Source: Thalassia testudinum
Lineage: Eukaryota > Streptophyta > Magnoliopsida > Alismatales > Hydrocharitaceae
Length of the DNA stretch: 64,000 nt
Assembly (NCBI GenBank): GCA_037157565.1
Contig: JAZHRO010000054.1
Coordinates: 20,133,501 to 20,197,500, forward strand
Reading direction: 5' to 3'
Shown piece by piece: positions 1 through 10,440 of this stretch; position 1 is the first letter of the stretch; every line of letters starts with the position of its first letter. The translations under genes and the position numbers were made by a program. The notes under the pieces are model-generated. The model ran no database searches and was not told where the DNA came from. It saw only the letters and a program-made list of their open reading frames with translations.

Positions 1-2213
1 TCTTCAGCTTCTTCCTCTTCTTCTCTTTACTGCAGCTTCTCCTTCACCTTCTTTTTCTCTGCTACGAGAGCTCTGCAGCTAAGTCCTCGCCGCCCGCTCT
101 TCCTCTTCTTCTTCTTCCTCAGCTGTTCCCTGCACACACGCAACGCAAAACCTACCCCTACCCTTTCCCGCGTCTCTCTCTCTCTCTGAATTTCTCTTTG
201 GTACGCTCTCCCAGAGTCGGGTAATCGGGTCGGGTCGCGGGTCAGGTCCATGTAGGAAGTGCTACAGATGAGACCCAGTGGATAGGTGAGGGACCTCACC
301 CCAGTGCTATCGAAGGCAACCAGCCTAGAGCACTTTTTCCTCTTATGTGTGGGCGCGTGCCCACACACGTCCGAGGTGGGACTAAAGTCCCACCTTTGTT
401 CTCGGGTGTCTGCGGGGGGAAGAGTCATCCAATTGGGGCAGTAGCAGAGGCTTGCGACCCCAATTGAAGTCCTAAGTGCGTGCGCAAGCAGATTCCGCGT
501 GACCTGGGACCTGCTGCCTGGGACGAGGAGACCTGGGTGAAGCTCCCAAGCAAGCTACACTCGCTCGACAATGGCAGTGAGCACCTGGGTCCTGAAATCA
601 CTGAAACGGCCTCGCGGCCACGTTAAAAGGCTCAGGGAGGTTCGCCCAAGTGTGGCGAGTGTGCAGCTGTGGTCGACGAGACGTGAGAGTGCCTGTGGTC
701 GGCGCCTAGGGCACACTGCTTGCGTGAGAGTGGGTGTGTTCGGGGGGTGTCCTGGAGGTGCGGCGTGGTGAATGGAGGGTGGATTTGGTGTCAGTGAGGT
801 TTCGCGATGCTTAAGGGGTAGCTGGCGAGGCGGATGGAGGCGTGGAGTGGCGAAAACGCCTCGCCGGCGGGTGGCCGGAGATGGAGAAGGTGGTGATGGA
901 CAGTGGTGGTCGGTGGGTGGAAATCGCAAATTAAGAAGGAGGAAATAAAAAAGAGAAAAAGGGGAAGAGTTTCACCTACTTTAATTGACGAAAGGGGGGA
1001 AGGATACGTTCGGCGTGTGCCTGCCGACGTCGAAGACAAAGGTGCCTAGAGGGGGTAACGGCGACAAGGAGGAGGTCGAGAAGGCACCAGCTGGTGCGGC
1101 CTGGCGCGAGAGGATGAGGCAGAGTGAACTCTTCTGTAGGTATGGCAGCAGAGCGACGAAGGAGAGGAGGAAGGGCCACCAGAGCCTGCGGGCGTTTGAA
1201 CGTCGGAGGAGGAGACGAAGTTGGGGGAAATTCCTCGGCCAAATCAAGCTTGCCCTGACAGGAGAGCCCTGCCGTTCCTTTTATAGCAGCTGGCATGAGG
1301 AGATTCTCGAGGATAGACCGTGGAGAGCATGCCAGAGTTGGCCGGAGATGGAGACCCATTCGTCTCGTGCGTTTGCACGAGAGGAGTGGGCAATGGCAGG
1401 CCATGGCAGGGGGTTCCTGCGAAAGAGGACGACGCAGGGAACCCCTCTTTCGTTCCTGAGAGCGGCCCCCATACCCTGCGCGGCGCCATCCTCCACGCAA
1501 GGTTGTTGGAGGTATGGGCGCCTGCGTGGGGTGGCAGAAGGGCTGTTCTACAAAGAACGAAAGAGAAGATGGGGGCCTAAATGCAAGGGTTCAAAAAGAT
1601 AAGGGTCGAAAAGTAATTCAAGATGACCATTTTGTAAAGTAAGTCAAGATGGCCTTCCCTTAGGTCCAAATTTTGGTATAGTCCTAATTTGGACCTAGGG
1701 AATCTAATGGTGAGGTTTGATTTTAGGTTTGACCATGTTTGATCGATCAATTTGCACAAAAACCCAAATTAGGTCAAAAATTGGGTATGGTTCTCAATTT
1801 AGGTCAAGACAGGTTCTACTGGCCAAATTGAAGGTTCTAAACCCTAGAAGATGCTTTTCCATGAATTTTAGAGGGTTTATTTGACTTTTATCTTGCTAGG
1901 AACTTTGTGAATTGAAGCAGGTCTGTTTTTAGGGTTACAGAATGTCATTTAATTCCTAGAAGTTGCTATAACCCTTTTCGGATCAGGTTATCCCATTTTC
2001 TTTCTTATTAAGCCCATTTAACCTGCGTTCAGACCCTTAGACACCCTGTTTGTGTACTGCATTGGTAAAATTACAGTTTTACCCCTTGTGAATTGTTTTA
2101 TTCTTAAATTTGGAATTCTCTGAGATAGACTTTTCTTTAGGTTTTGTAGGAGCTTTTGCACACTTATTTAGATCAAATTGTGCTAGTTAGGGTTCATGAT
2201 GACGCTCTCATCA
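1..2213 (-). repeat. 3' LTR of the Athila-like element (partial)
   Basis: This aligns along its length with the LTR at 5538-8259, about 500 bases being off the left edge. The outer tip at 2197-2213 is a decayed form of the family's terminal hairpin (TGATGAG, AAC, CTCATCA on the minus strand). It carries the family hairpin GTGGGACTaaAGTCCCAC near 375-395, the TATA box near 1278-1286 and the U3 palindrome at 1354-1391. There is no gene inside; short open frames here are shadows of low-complexity GA/CT-rich sequence. Confidence 0.85.
1278..1391 (-). promoter_or_regulatory. LTR core promoter: TATA box plus upstream palindrome
   Basis: On the minus strand a TATA box (CTATAAAAG, 1278-1286) lies 68 bp downstream of a 38-bp inverted repeat (1354-1391). 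The plus-strand arms are ACCCATTCGTCTCGTGCG and TGCACGAGAGGAGTGGGC around a TT centre. Of the 18 arm positions 14 pair by Watson-Crick rules. The same arrangement recurs in six other LTRs in the window with different arm sequences. Confidence 0.6.
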
Positions 2214-4447
2214 ATTCTCAAGAATCCCTTTTGGTGACTTGATAGATAGATCTGCTAACTGTAATGTCACCTCGGTCGGTTTTAGCTCAGATTCTTCTAG
2301 ATGGTTAAGTAGAGATGTGGGTATCAAGTTTATGGAGGCACCTAAGTCCAATAATGCTCTGTCGAACTGGATTTCACCGATCTTACATGAAATCAGGGGA
2401 GTGCCTGGGTCTTTTGCCTTGGGTGGGAGTCTACTTAAGATTACAGAGCTGGCTTGCTCTGACAGTACAATTGGACTCGCACTCTTGGTTCTCGGCTTAT
2501 GCTGAGGTGTACACACATTCTTCAAAAATCGTGTGTAAGCAAGTACGTGGCGGATTGCATCCATCAAGGGGATGTTTATTTGGACCTGCTCAAAGAGCTT
2601 GACCAGGTCCTCCTCAGGAGCCACGGGTTTGGTTGTCTTCTTTCCCTTGGTCAAGGCCTCGGGAAATGGAACCTTGGTTGGTTCCTCTAGGATAGGTCCA
2701 GGTTTTTTATTTGGGACATGGATAGGAACATCCTGGATGACTGCCCTAGGATTTGGGTCACTACCAGGCTTGGAGTGGTCTGGATAAGGTGGATCTTGGG
2801 TCGCCTTACCACTACGGGTTGTTATAGAATTAAGTCTTTCCTGGTTCTGGTTAGGGGTTGGTAGAATGGGCTGTTGTTGTTGATAACCCGCATAGGAAGT
2901 TGAAGCTTCCATCCCGTCAGGTGATAGAATAAAAGGGGCCTGATAGACCATGTGTGCTTGGCCTGAGTTTGGGTTCATAACGCACCGCTGGGTTGGCACG
3001 CTATTAGGGTTAGGTAGAGGCTGAGAAGGAAGCGTGCTTGGTTGGCAAGAATTTGCCAACTGGGCAAGTTGATTTCGGACCACTGTGATTTCGTCCTTGA
3101 GTTGCTTTTGAATAGCCGCATTTGTTCTCTAAATGTCAGTCAAAGTCTGGAGGATAAGGGACATTTGATCTTGGTTTGGCCTGGATGAATAAGTGGGGTT
3201 AGGTCGAGGCTGAGGTGGCTGATAAGGACGAGGTGCTTGTGGAAGGAGCTGAAAGGATGATCTGGGATTCTAGGAATTTCCCGCCCACTGGAAATTGGGA
3301 TGGTTCCGCCATCCAGGGTTGTGGGTGTTAGAAAAAGGGTTATTCTGGATGGCGTTGAGGTCCTCGCAGGTCTGAGGAGCCTCAGAAAAGTCAGAGAATG
3401 GGGGAGTAGAGTTCCCCCGCCAAGAATAGAAAGGATCGGAGGTTCCTCCGGTCCTAGAGTCAGATGGGGGTGGATACGAGTCCATCCCTGGAGAAGGTCA
3501 GTGGAAAATGTGCTGCATAGTTTCCCATGCGGGAGAGGGCCGTGCGAAGGAGTTCTGTGCAGAGGTGGCTCGCTGCTAATGCTGAGTTAGCTCATCCACC
3601 TTCTTCTCAATAATAGAGACCTTGTCCAATCGACTGGCCATCAATTCCAGGTCGACTGATGCAGACAGGCCTGCGTCTCATGTGCTCCCCTAAGGTTCGT
3701 CGTTGCGTGGGTATTCGTCCTGTCGAATAGTCCCATGGAGTCATTGTTGATGGAGTTCTCGCACATATTCTCGAGAATCTCTTACACGGTGTCTTCATGT
3801 TGACCCATGATATTCCCTCCTCAAGTTGCATTGACGAACAGTCTAATATCCTCACGGAGTCCCTGGTAAAAAGACTGGACTTGTTCCCTTTTAGGAACTC
3901 CTTGATGGGGGCACTTTCTCATGAGATCCTGAAAACGATCCCATGCCTCATGAAGAGGTTCTCCCGTATGTTGCGTGAAATGAGTAATCTGATGGCGCAA
4001 GGCATTGGTCCAACCAACGGGGAAGAATTTTTTCAAGAACTCGGACTGAAGTTCCTCCCAAGTGTTGATCGGACGGGTCTGGGTCTGATACCAATGGGTT
4101 GCCTTGTCCATAAGGGAGAAAGAGAACATCTTCATAAGTAGGATATCCCGATTCTTCGCATTTGACTCGAAGGTCTGGGCCAGATGCTTAAGCTGTTTGA
4201 TGTGCTGGAAGGGTTCTTCAGAGTTAAGCCCATAGAATTTAGGTATGACATGGATCATGTTGGGCTTTAACTCGGAATCAGGTCCTCCAGTAGGGATTCT
4301 GACTCAAGGCTCAATTGCCACCGCAGCGGGATTATAGTGATCTCGCATCATGGGATGCTGCGGTGGGTTCATGAAGTTTTGGAAGAGATCATTGAGTCAC
4401 TGGAGTTGGTGCTCGAGATTATTCTCTTCCTCAACATGCTGAGCCAT
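2214..4447 (-). pseudogene. Degenerate gag-protease of Athila-like element
   Basis: The gag start is the minus-strand ATG at 4447 (MAQHVEEENN...), matching the plus-strand copy at 61007. The capsid-like retrotransposon gag domain is clear around 4258-3821, with HWYQTQTRPINTWEEL and EPLHEAWDRFQDLMRKC motifs. A proline-rich region follows, then the protease active site LLDLGAS near 2346. Reading is broken by several stops and frame changes between 4447 and 3083. The last 290 codons (3083-2214) are open but end abruptly after KSPKGILEN, where the LTR's own TGA becomes the stop. The relative at 63230 continues here into the protease flap and RT, so protease is truncated and polymerase absent. Confidence 0.85.
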
Positions 4448-5514
4448 TGTGGAAGAAGAACGTGAAGTAGGTTCAGAATCAGAAGAGAGGCTATGTGAAG
4501 GGGTTGTTGCCCAAACAAGGGTACCGAGGCTTGGCCTCGGGGTGAGTGAATTTCTAGAGGAGGTTTCAAGGACCTCCTACCAAACATACATTGATGGATT
4601 GGACGAGGTTAATAGGGGCTGGACCCAATCAAGACACCCAAAATGTTGGGTGACTATAAAGGTTTGGGGCGGATGATACCCCTAAATCAGAAGGTCGTCC
4701 ACCTGAGAATTACCTGGGCAGCCAGAGAGGGTGAGTCCCGTGAAGACCCCTACACGGTAGAGCACCCCCACGGGTTACAGGGTTTGCCCCGCCCGACCTC
4801 TCTTGTCACTGAGATTCCAGGTAGACCATAATGGGGACCTTGACCTCTTAAGTCTACCACTTTTAATTAGGATCAAGGTGCTTAGGGTTTCACTTGAACT
4901 TTATCCTTTTGAGTGCAAAGAGTGACCTAATTTAAAGGTTGGTTGATCCAAGGGATCAACTTCACCTATTAGTTCCTGTGAGAGCTTATTAAGTCTTGTC
5001 TTTTAAGGTTCAAGTGCCTTAAGAGCCGGATTGCTTAGGGTTTCTTTTAATAGATGTTTTCAAGCAATGGCTTAGGTACACTTCTTTTGAGAATTTTCAA
5101 TTCTTAATTAGAAAGTGTGTCTCTAAAACCTTAGCTTTTGAGTCTTAGGTTGGCTCTAATTGGTCCAGTTAGTTGCCTCAAGATTAGGTAATTAGGGCTC
5201 AAGCAAGAAGGTTTTAGCCCTAAATACCTTTAGTGAATGTACAGATAGAATGTGTTTGAAATTGAAAAACAGGCAACTTTTGCGATTTACTATGTATGAA
5301 AGATAGGTTATTCCTAAATTACTTTTTTTTTTTCTTCCTCTTTAGAATTTTAGGGGCTCAAAAGAGAGGATAGAAAATTACCTGTCCCTTGGTGTGGTTG
5401 TTGTGCGGCTACTTGCTCCTTCTTGATTTCCTGTGCCTGCACAACAAAAGAGAAGAGATTAAGCCAATAGTAAATCAGAAATTGTGAATTAATAGCTTCT
5501 AGAATGCCCGTTGC
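4448..5514 (-). other. Untranslated leader between primer site and gag
   Basis: About 1.07 kb separate the primer-binding site from the gag ATG. No coding potential is seen. On the minus strand a pyrimidine-rich run ending in TTGTTGTGCAG (acceptor AG at 5437-5438) has the form of a plant 3' splice site, and the same motif sits at the equivalent place in the two other Athila-like internal regions. Blocks shared with 60070-61000 and 45880-46900 show that it is a family leader and not captured host sequence. Confidence 0.6.
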
Positions 5515-5532
5515 TCCTCGGCAACGGCGCCA
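5515..5532 (-). promoter_or_regulatory. Primer-binding site, tRNA-Asp-like
   Basis: On the minus strand TGGCGCCGTTGCCGAGGA starts five bases after the CA end of the 5' LTR. It resembles the complement of the 3' end of plant tRNA-Asp, the usual primer for Athila/Tat elements, with mismatches. It fixes the element's orientation. Confidence 0.8.
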
Positions 5533-5537
5533 AAAAC

Positions 5538-8259
5538 TGGTGGGTCCATTTTGCGGTGTTTTAAAGTTATGTTCATTGTAGTATATTGCGAAAAGCGATT
5601 ACCAGTTTATTTAAATTTATTACTCGGAATTTAAAATATCCCAAGGTCGAACTTAGGGAGCATACTTTGATTCTAGAAGTATACAAATTCACAATTATGA
5701 AATACAAAAATTTAAGAGAGAGAGAACAAAAGAATCCTTTTCTTCTCTTCTTTCTTTCTTCTCTTCTTTTTCTGCCTTTCCTTTTTCGAATGTCTGATTC
5801 TCTGAATCAGACACCTTATCGACCCCGTTTCTACAGTGCCTCCTTCTTTCTTCAGTTGTGTTCTCGGCTTTCCTGTCTTCTTTCTCCTTCGGCTGCTACG
5901 GCTCTTCTCCTTCTCTTTCTTTTCTCTGCAGCTTTCCTCCTTCCTGGCTTCAGCTCCTTCCTTCTTCTTTTCAGCTCCTTCTACTGCAGCTCCTCCTTGG
6001 CTTCTTCTTTTCTTCTTGAGCTGCTGCGTCTCCTCCACCTTCTTCTTTCTTTTTCTCTGCTGCGGGTACTTTGCGGCTGAGTCCTTGCCGCTCCTCTTCT
6101 TCTTCTCCACCTGTTCCCTGCACACACGAGCGCAAAACCTACCCCGACCTTTCCCCGCGTGTGCTCTCTCTATTTCTCTCTGCGCTCTCCCAGAGCCAGC
6201 CAATCGGGTATTCGGGTTGGGTTACGCGCACCCGGGTCCAGGTGCACCGGCGTGGGTGGTGCGCGAGGAGTGCACAGAAAGGATATTTGGGTCGCGGGCC
6301 AGGTCCGCGTGGGCAGTGCCGCAGACGAGACAGAGTGAGGGCGAGGGACCTCACTCCTGTGTGACTTGAGGCGAATAGCCTAAGTCACTTTTTCATCTTA
6401 TGCAGGTGCGGGTGCACCTCCACTTCCGAGGTGGGACTAAAGTCCCACCTGCTTCTTTGTGCGCCTGCAAGAGGAAGGCGCGAGCAATTGGGGCAGCAGC
6501 TGAGGCCTTCGACTCCAATTGGGGGCCTGAGTGCGTGCGTGAGAGTGTTCCGAACCTGCTGGACCTGGGGACTTGGAGTGTTGCGGCATGGAGAAGCTTG
6601 CAAAGTACCTTCGAACTACTCGTCAATGGCGGCGAGATGCTCTATCCCTGAAAACACGAACACGGCCTTACGGCCCTGTCAGATGCCTTGGGGAGCTTCG
6701 CCAAGGTGTGGCGAATGTGCAGAGCTGGTCGGAGTGGTGCGGGGGCACCTGCGTGAGCGTGCCTAGGGAACACTGTGTGCGTATGCGTGGGTGTGTTCGG
6801 GGGTGTGTTTGGGTGAGCGGAGTGGTGGTGTGACTGAGGGGAAATGTTGAGTGGAGTGAGGGGATGCTTATGGACTTGTCGATGAGGGGTGGGATGGCTT
6901 GTGGAGGTGGAGCGGCCTCGCCGGAGTTGGTGGCCGGAGGTGGAACTGATGGTGGTGGTAGTGATAGTCGAGGGATCGAAACTAAAAATTGTTAAGGGGG
7001 AAATAAAGAGGGGACAAAACGGAAGAGCTTTTACCTAGCTAGGCAGACAAAGGGGGCAGGAGGTGGACGGCTCAATTCTGCCGTCGCCGGAGACGACGCC
7101 CTGTGGGGAAGATGATGACGATGAGGAAGAGAGACTGGAGGGTGCCTACTGGTACGGCAAGACACGATGAACGACGGTGGAGCTATCCCTGCCACTGGTA
7201 TGGTGGTAGGACGACGAGAGTGGAGGAGAAGGGTCGCCAGAGCCTGCGGGCAAATGGCTGGAGGAGGAGACAAAGTTTGGGGGTTTTCTTCGACCAAAAC
7301 AGGCTTACCCCAACCGGCAGACCCTACCGCTTCTTAAATAGATGCTGGCGAGGAGAAGATCTAGAGGAGGAAGCGTGGGCAGCTCGCCGGAGAATGGCCG
7401 GAGAAGAGACCCATTCCTCTCGCACGTTCGCATGAGAGGCATGGGCATTGGTAGGGCATGGGAGGGGGTCCATGCGGAAGAGGACGACACAGGGGACCCC
7501 CCTCTCATTTATGGGGCCGGCCCCCATACCCTGTGCGGCGCTATCCTCCGCGCAAAGTCGCTGGAGGTATGGGCAGCTGCGCAGGGAGGCAGAGGGACCA
7601 TTTTGCAAAGAACGAAGGGAAAGTTGGGGGAAAAGTGCAAGGTTTCAAAAAGTTAAGGGTCAAAAAGTAATTCATGAGGACCAATTTGTAAAGTAGGTCA
7701 AAATGGCCTTCCCTTAGGTCCAAATTTTGGTACAAACCTAATTTGGACCTAAGGAATCTAATGGTGAAGTTTGATTTTAGGTTTGATCAGTCAATTTACA
7801 CAAAAACCTAAATTAGGTCAAAAATTGGGTATGGTTCTCAATCTAGGTCAAGACAGGCTCCAATGGCCAAATTGAAGGTTCTAAACCCTATGAGATATTT
7901 TTTTTTTATGAATTTTAGAGGGTTTAATTGATTTTTATCTTTCCTGGAACTTCGTGAATTAAAGCGGGTTTGATTTAGGATTACAGAATGTCATTTAATT
8001 CCTCGAAATTGCTATAACCCTTTTCAGATCAAATCATCCCACTTTCTTTCTTGTTAAGCCTATTTGATATGTTTTTAGACCCTTAGACATCCCGTTTGTG
8101 TACTGCATTGGTAAAATTACAGTTTTACCCCTTGTGAGTTGCTTTATACTAAGATTTATAGTTCTTTTATTTAGGTTTTCCCTTAGATTTTGTAGGAGCT
8201 TTTGTATACTTATTTAGGTCAAAATGTGCTAGTTAGGATTTATGATGAGGCTCTCATCA
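5538..8259 (-). repeat. 5' LTR of the Athila-like element
   Basis: This 2722-bp LTR starts on the minus strand with the hairpin TGATGAG-AGC-CTCATCA at 8259 and ends with CA at 5538, next to the primer site. Within it are the U3 palindrome (7409-7446), a TATA-like box (7333-7341), a good splice-donor sequence AG|GTAAAAG (GT at 7033-7034) and the GTGGGACT/AGTCCCAC hairpin near 6430. A long CT-rich stretch (5720-6170) yields low-complexity open frames that are not genes. The right-hand flank is GTCGC. Confidence 0.88.
7333..7446 (-). promoter_or_regulatory. LTR core promoter: TATA-like box plus upstream palindrome
   Basis: A TATA-like CTATTTAAG (minus strand, 7333-7341) lies 68 bp from a 38-bp inverted repeat at 7409-7446. 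Plus-strand arms are ACCCATTCCTCTCGCACG and CGCATGAGAGGCATGGGC around TT; 13 of 18 positions pair. Confidence 0.55.
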
Positions 8260-10324
8260 GTCGCAGAGGGAGTCTGGACGTCTGATTAGCCGTAGGGAAC
8301 AAAAGGTCAGTTCTGACATCTTTTAAGACGTCTGGGATTAGTCCCATACATTTGATTTTGGTCAGAAATCGCATTTTTAGCTTGTTTAAGGCCTAAATGG
8401 AATCGGATTTTCGCAAACGAAGTACCGTTGTTTTCCACTCGAGTTCCTCCACGTGTTCGTGTTGAGTATCTACTGTTTTGAGCTCGTTTAATGTACATTG
8501 GTCCCTGGTACAGGTTACCAGCCAGTGGCGTATTCGGGACTCGCGGAGACGACGAGATCTGCGGCACAGGCCCCCATTCCCCCCGTGATACCCGGTAGAG
8601 TGGTTTAACTCAGTTGTTAATATTTAAATAAGAATGTACGTGGTTGGAATAGTCGGATTGAACTCTAGGATGTGGAATGAACCCTAGGGTAGAAATGAAT
8701 GAGCTTATCTGAGCTTACTGTTTACTTGAATGCATGGTTAAGGCAAATTGCTAGTAAATGCCTTTAATATATTTACAAGATGCATGTTAAAATACGAGCT
8801 GCCTGTATGTAAATGAGAAAATTGAACTGTAAAACCACAAGTTGCATGTTATGATTCAGAACTGAATTATGAAAACACAAGCTACCTGTATATGGATGAG
8901 GAACGAGTTATGAAACATGAGATTTGGACCTGGATAAATGAGATGAATATGAGCATGAACCCTACGGGGAATTAGGAGTAGAACTCCTGTGGATGAAAGG
9001 AAATTTGGAATGTAGACGAGAAGTGTGCTGGCCCTTGTGTACGCGGTACCAAGGAAAGCAACTTTCCCTTTTTAGTGTAGAGTGGAGCTAGCCTCCCTTG
9101 GGTTGAAACCCGGGATTAGGATTGGCCACTCTACACTGACTCTTGTTGGCCCTCGCGTATGTGGTACCGAGGCGTGCTGCTAGTGTAGGGAGGGAGCTAG
9201 CCACCCATTAGGACCCTGGGTTCAGCTAGCCCCCTACACCGACTTTGTTAGGCCCTTTGGGCAAATCGAGCTAGTCAGATGAGGGTACGCGGACTGTGGA
9301 GGGGCAAGACCCCTATTTGGTTCTGAAGGTCGAGACCCTTGTTCTGAGAGGGCAAGACCCTATATTGTTCCGTGCTGTACTTTGGGCATACCGTTAGCGA
9401 AAACGACTGACTGCGTGTCAGTACAGGGTAGCTATCCGTACGTTTATCATGCGTGCCGTAGTCACCGCTATGTCTTGACAGTGACCTCGGGGTGGTTGAC
9501 TAGGTGTAGGACTACTACGGGGGACTGATGAGAACCTCATCATGAGCCATAACTAGCTCATTTTGACCTAATACAGAGAATAAAAGATCCTACATAACCT
9601 TAGAAAGGCTTGGCTCAGAGAGATTCTGAGTTTGCAAAGAAAACATAAACTGAGGGGTAAAAATGCAATTTCACCAATCCAATCTGAAAACAGGGTAACT
9701 CAGGGTCCAAACATAGGTCAAAGAAACCTAATAAGAATAAAAGTGGGATGAAATGACTCAATAAGGGTTACAGCAACTCCAAGGAATTAAATGACATCCT
9801 GTAACCCTAAAAATAAACCCACTTAAATGCACGAGGTTCGAGGTAGAGAAAAAATCAAATAAACCCTCTAAAATTCATAGAAAAATAACCCCTAGGGTTT
9901 AGAACCTTCAAGTTGGCCTTAGGAACCCATTTTGACCTACATTGAGAACCATGCCCAATTAATAACTTAATTTGGGTTTTTACGTAAATTGGCCGGTCAA
10001 ACAAGGTATGACCTAGAAATAAATTTCACCATTAGAATCCTTAGGCCACATTTAGTCATTCATAAAAACTTGAGCCTAAGAAGAAACCTTCTTGACCGAC
10101 TTTACGTTTTGGTCCTCAGCTTATGAAACCCTCACATTTTGACCCCTAACTCTCCTTCGTTCTTTGCGTTTAGGTCCCTCCTGCAAAACCTGAGCAGCAC
10201 CATGCTCCGGCGACCTTGCGCGGAGCATGGCACCGTGCAGGGTGAGGGGGAGGGCCTGCCAAGTCAAATGGGGGTGCCCTGCATCGTCAGCCACCGCAGG
10301 AGCACCCCCCTGAGCGCTGCGACC

Positions 10325-10440
10325 ACCCATACCGACCGTGCGAACGCACGGACGGTATGGGTCTCCTTCCTCCGGCAGCCTCTGGCGAGGGAGACACGTC
10401 GTCTCCCTCCGCCCTCCTCTCTGATTCTGCCCTTATAAAT
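10325..10440 (+). promoter_or_regulatory. LTR core promoter: two palindromes and TATA box
   Basis: An inverted repeat at 10325-10362 has arms ACCCATACCGACCGTGCG and CGCACGGACGGTATGGGT around AA, pairing at 17 of 18 positions. A second, GAGGGAGAC/GTCTCCCTC, lies at 10387-10409. The TATA box TTATAAAT follows at 10433, 71 bp after the first palindrome. This is the least decayed copy of a layout shared by all seven Athila-like LTRs here. Confidence 0.65.

Larger units (their letters stand above)
1..8259 (-). mobile_element. Athila/Tat-like Ty3 LTR retrotransposon, gag-protease only, truncated by window edge
   Basis: Read on the minus strand, the order is 5' LTR (5538-8259), tRNA-Asp-like primer site, leader, gag and the start of protease, then directly the 3' LTR (2213 down to the window start). 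Assignment to the Athila/Tat clade rests on the primer-site sequence TGGCGCCGTTGCCGAGGA, a protease with an LLDLGAS catalytic motif, and close similarity to the longer plus-strand copy at 60061-64000, which continues into an Athila-type reverse transcriptase. Here RT, RNase H, integrase and the polypurine tract are all missing. The left end lies outside the window, so its TSD cannot be checked. The element interrupts a Tekay-like LTR that resumes at 8260. Confidence 0.85.

Noticed and set aside
555..1602. Overlapping open frames of 66-205 codons on both strands
   Set aside because: They lie inside the LTR, overlap each other on opposite strands, have low-complexity Arg/Pro/Gly composition, and are not conserved as frames in the other LTR copies.
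5586..6369. Leucine/serine/phenylalanine-rich open frames resembling membrane proteins
   Set aside because: They arise from CT-rich LTR sequence (TTC/CTT repeats). The same tract in other LTR copies has different lengths and frame breaks. The frames at 11451-12132, 26100-27068, 39975-40388 and 47175-47590 are the same artefact.
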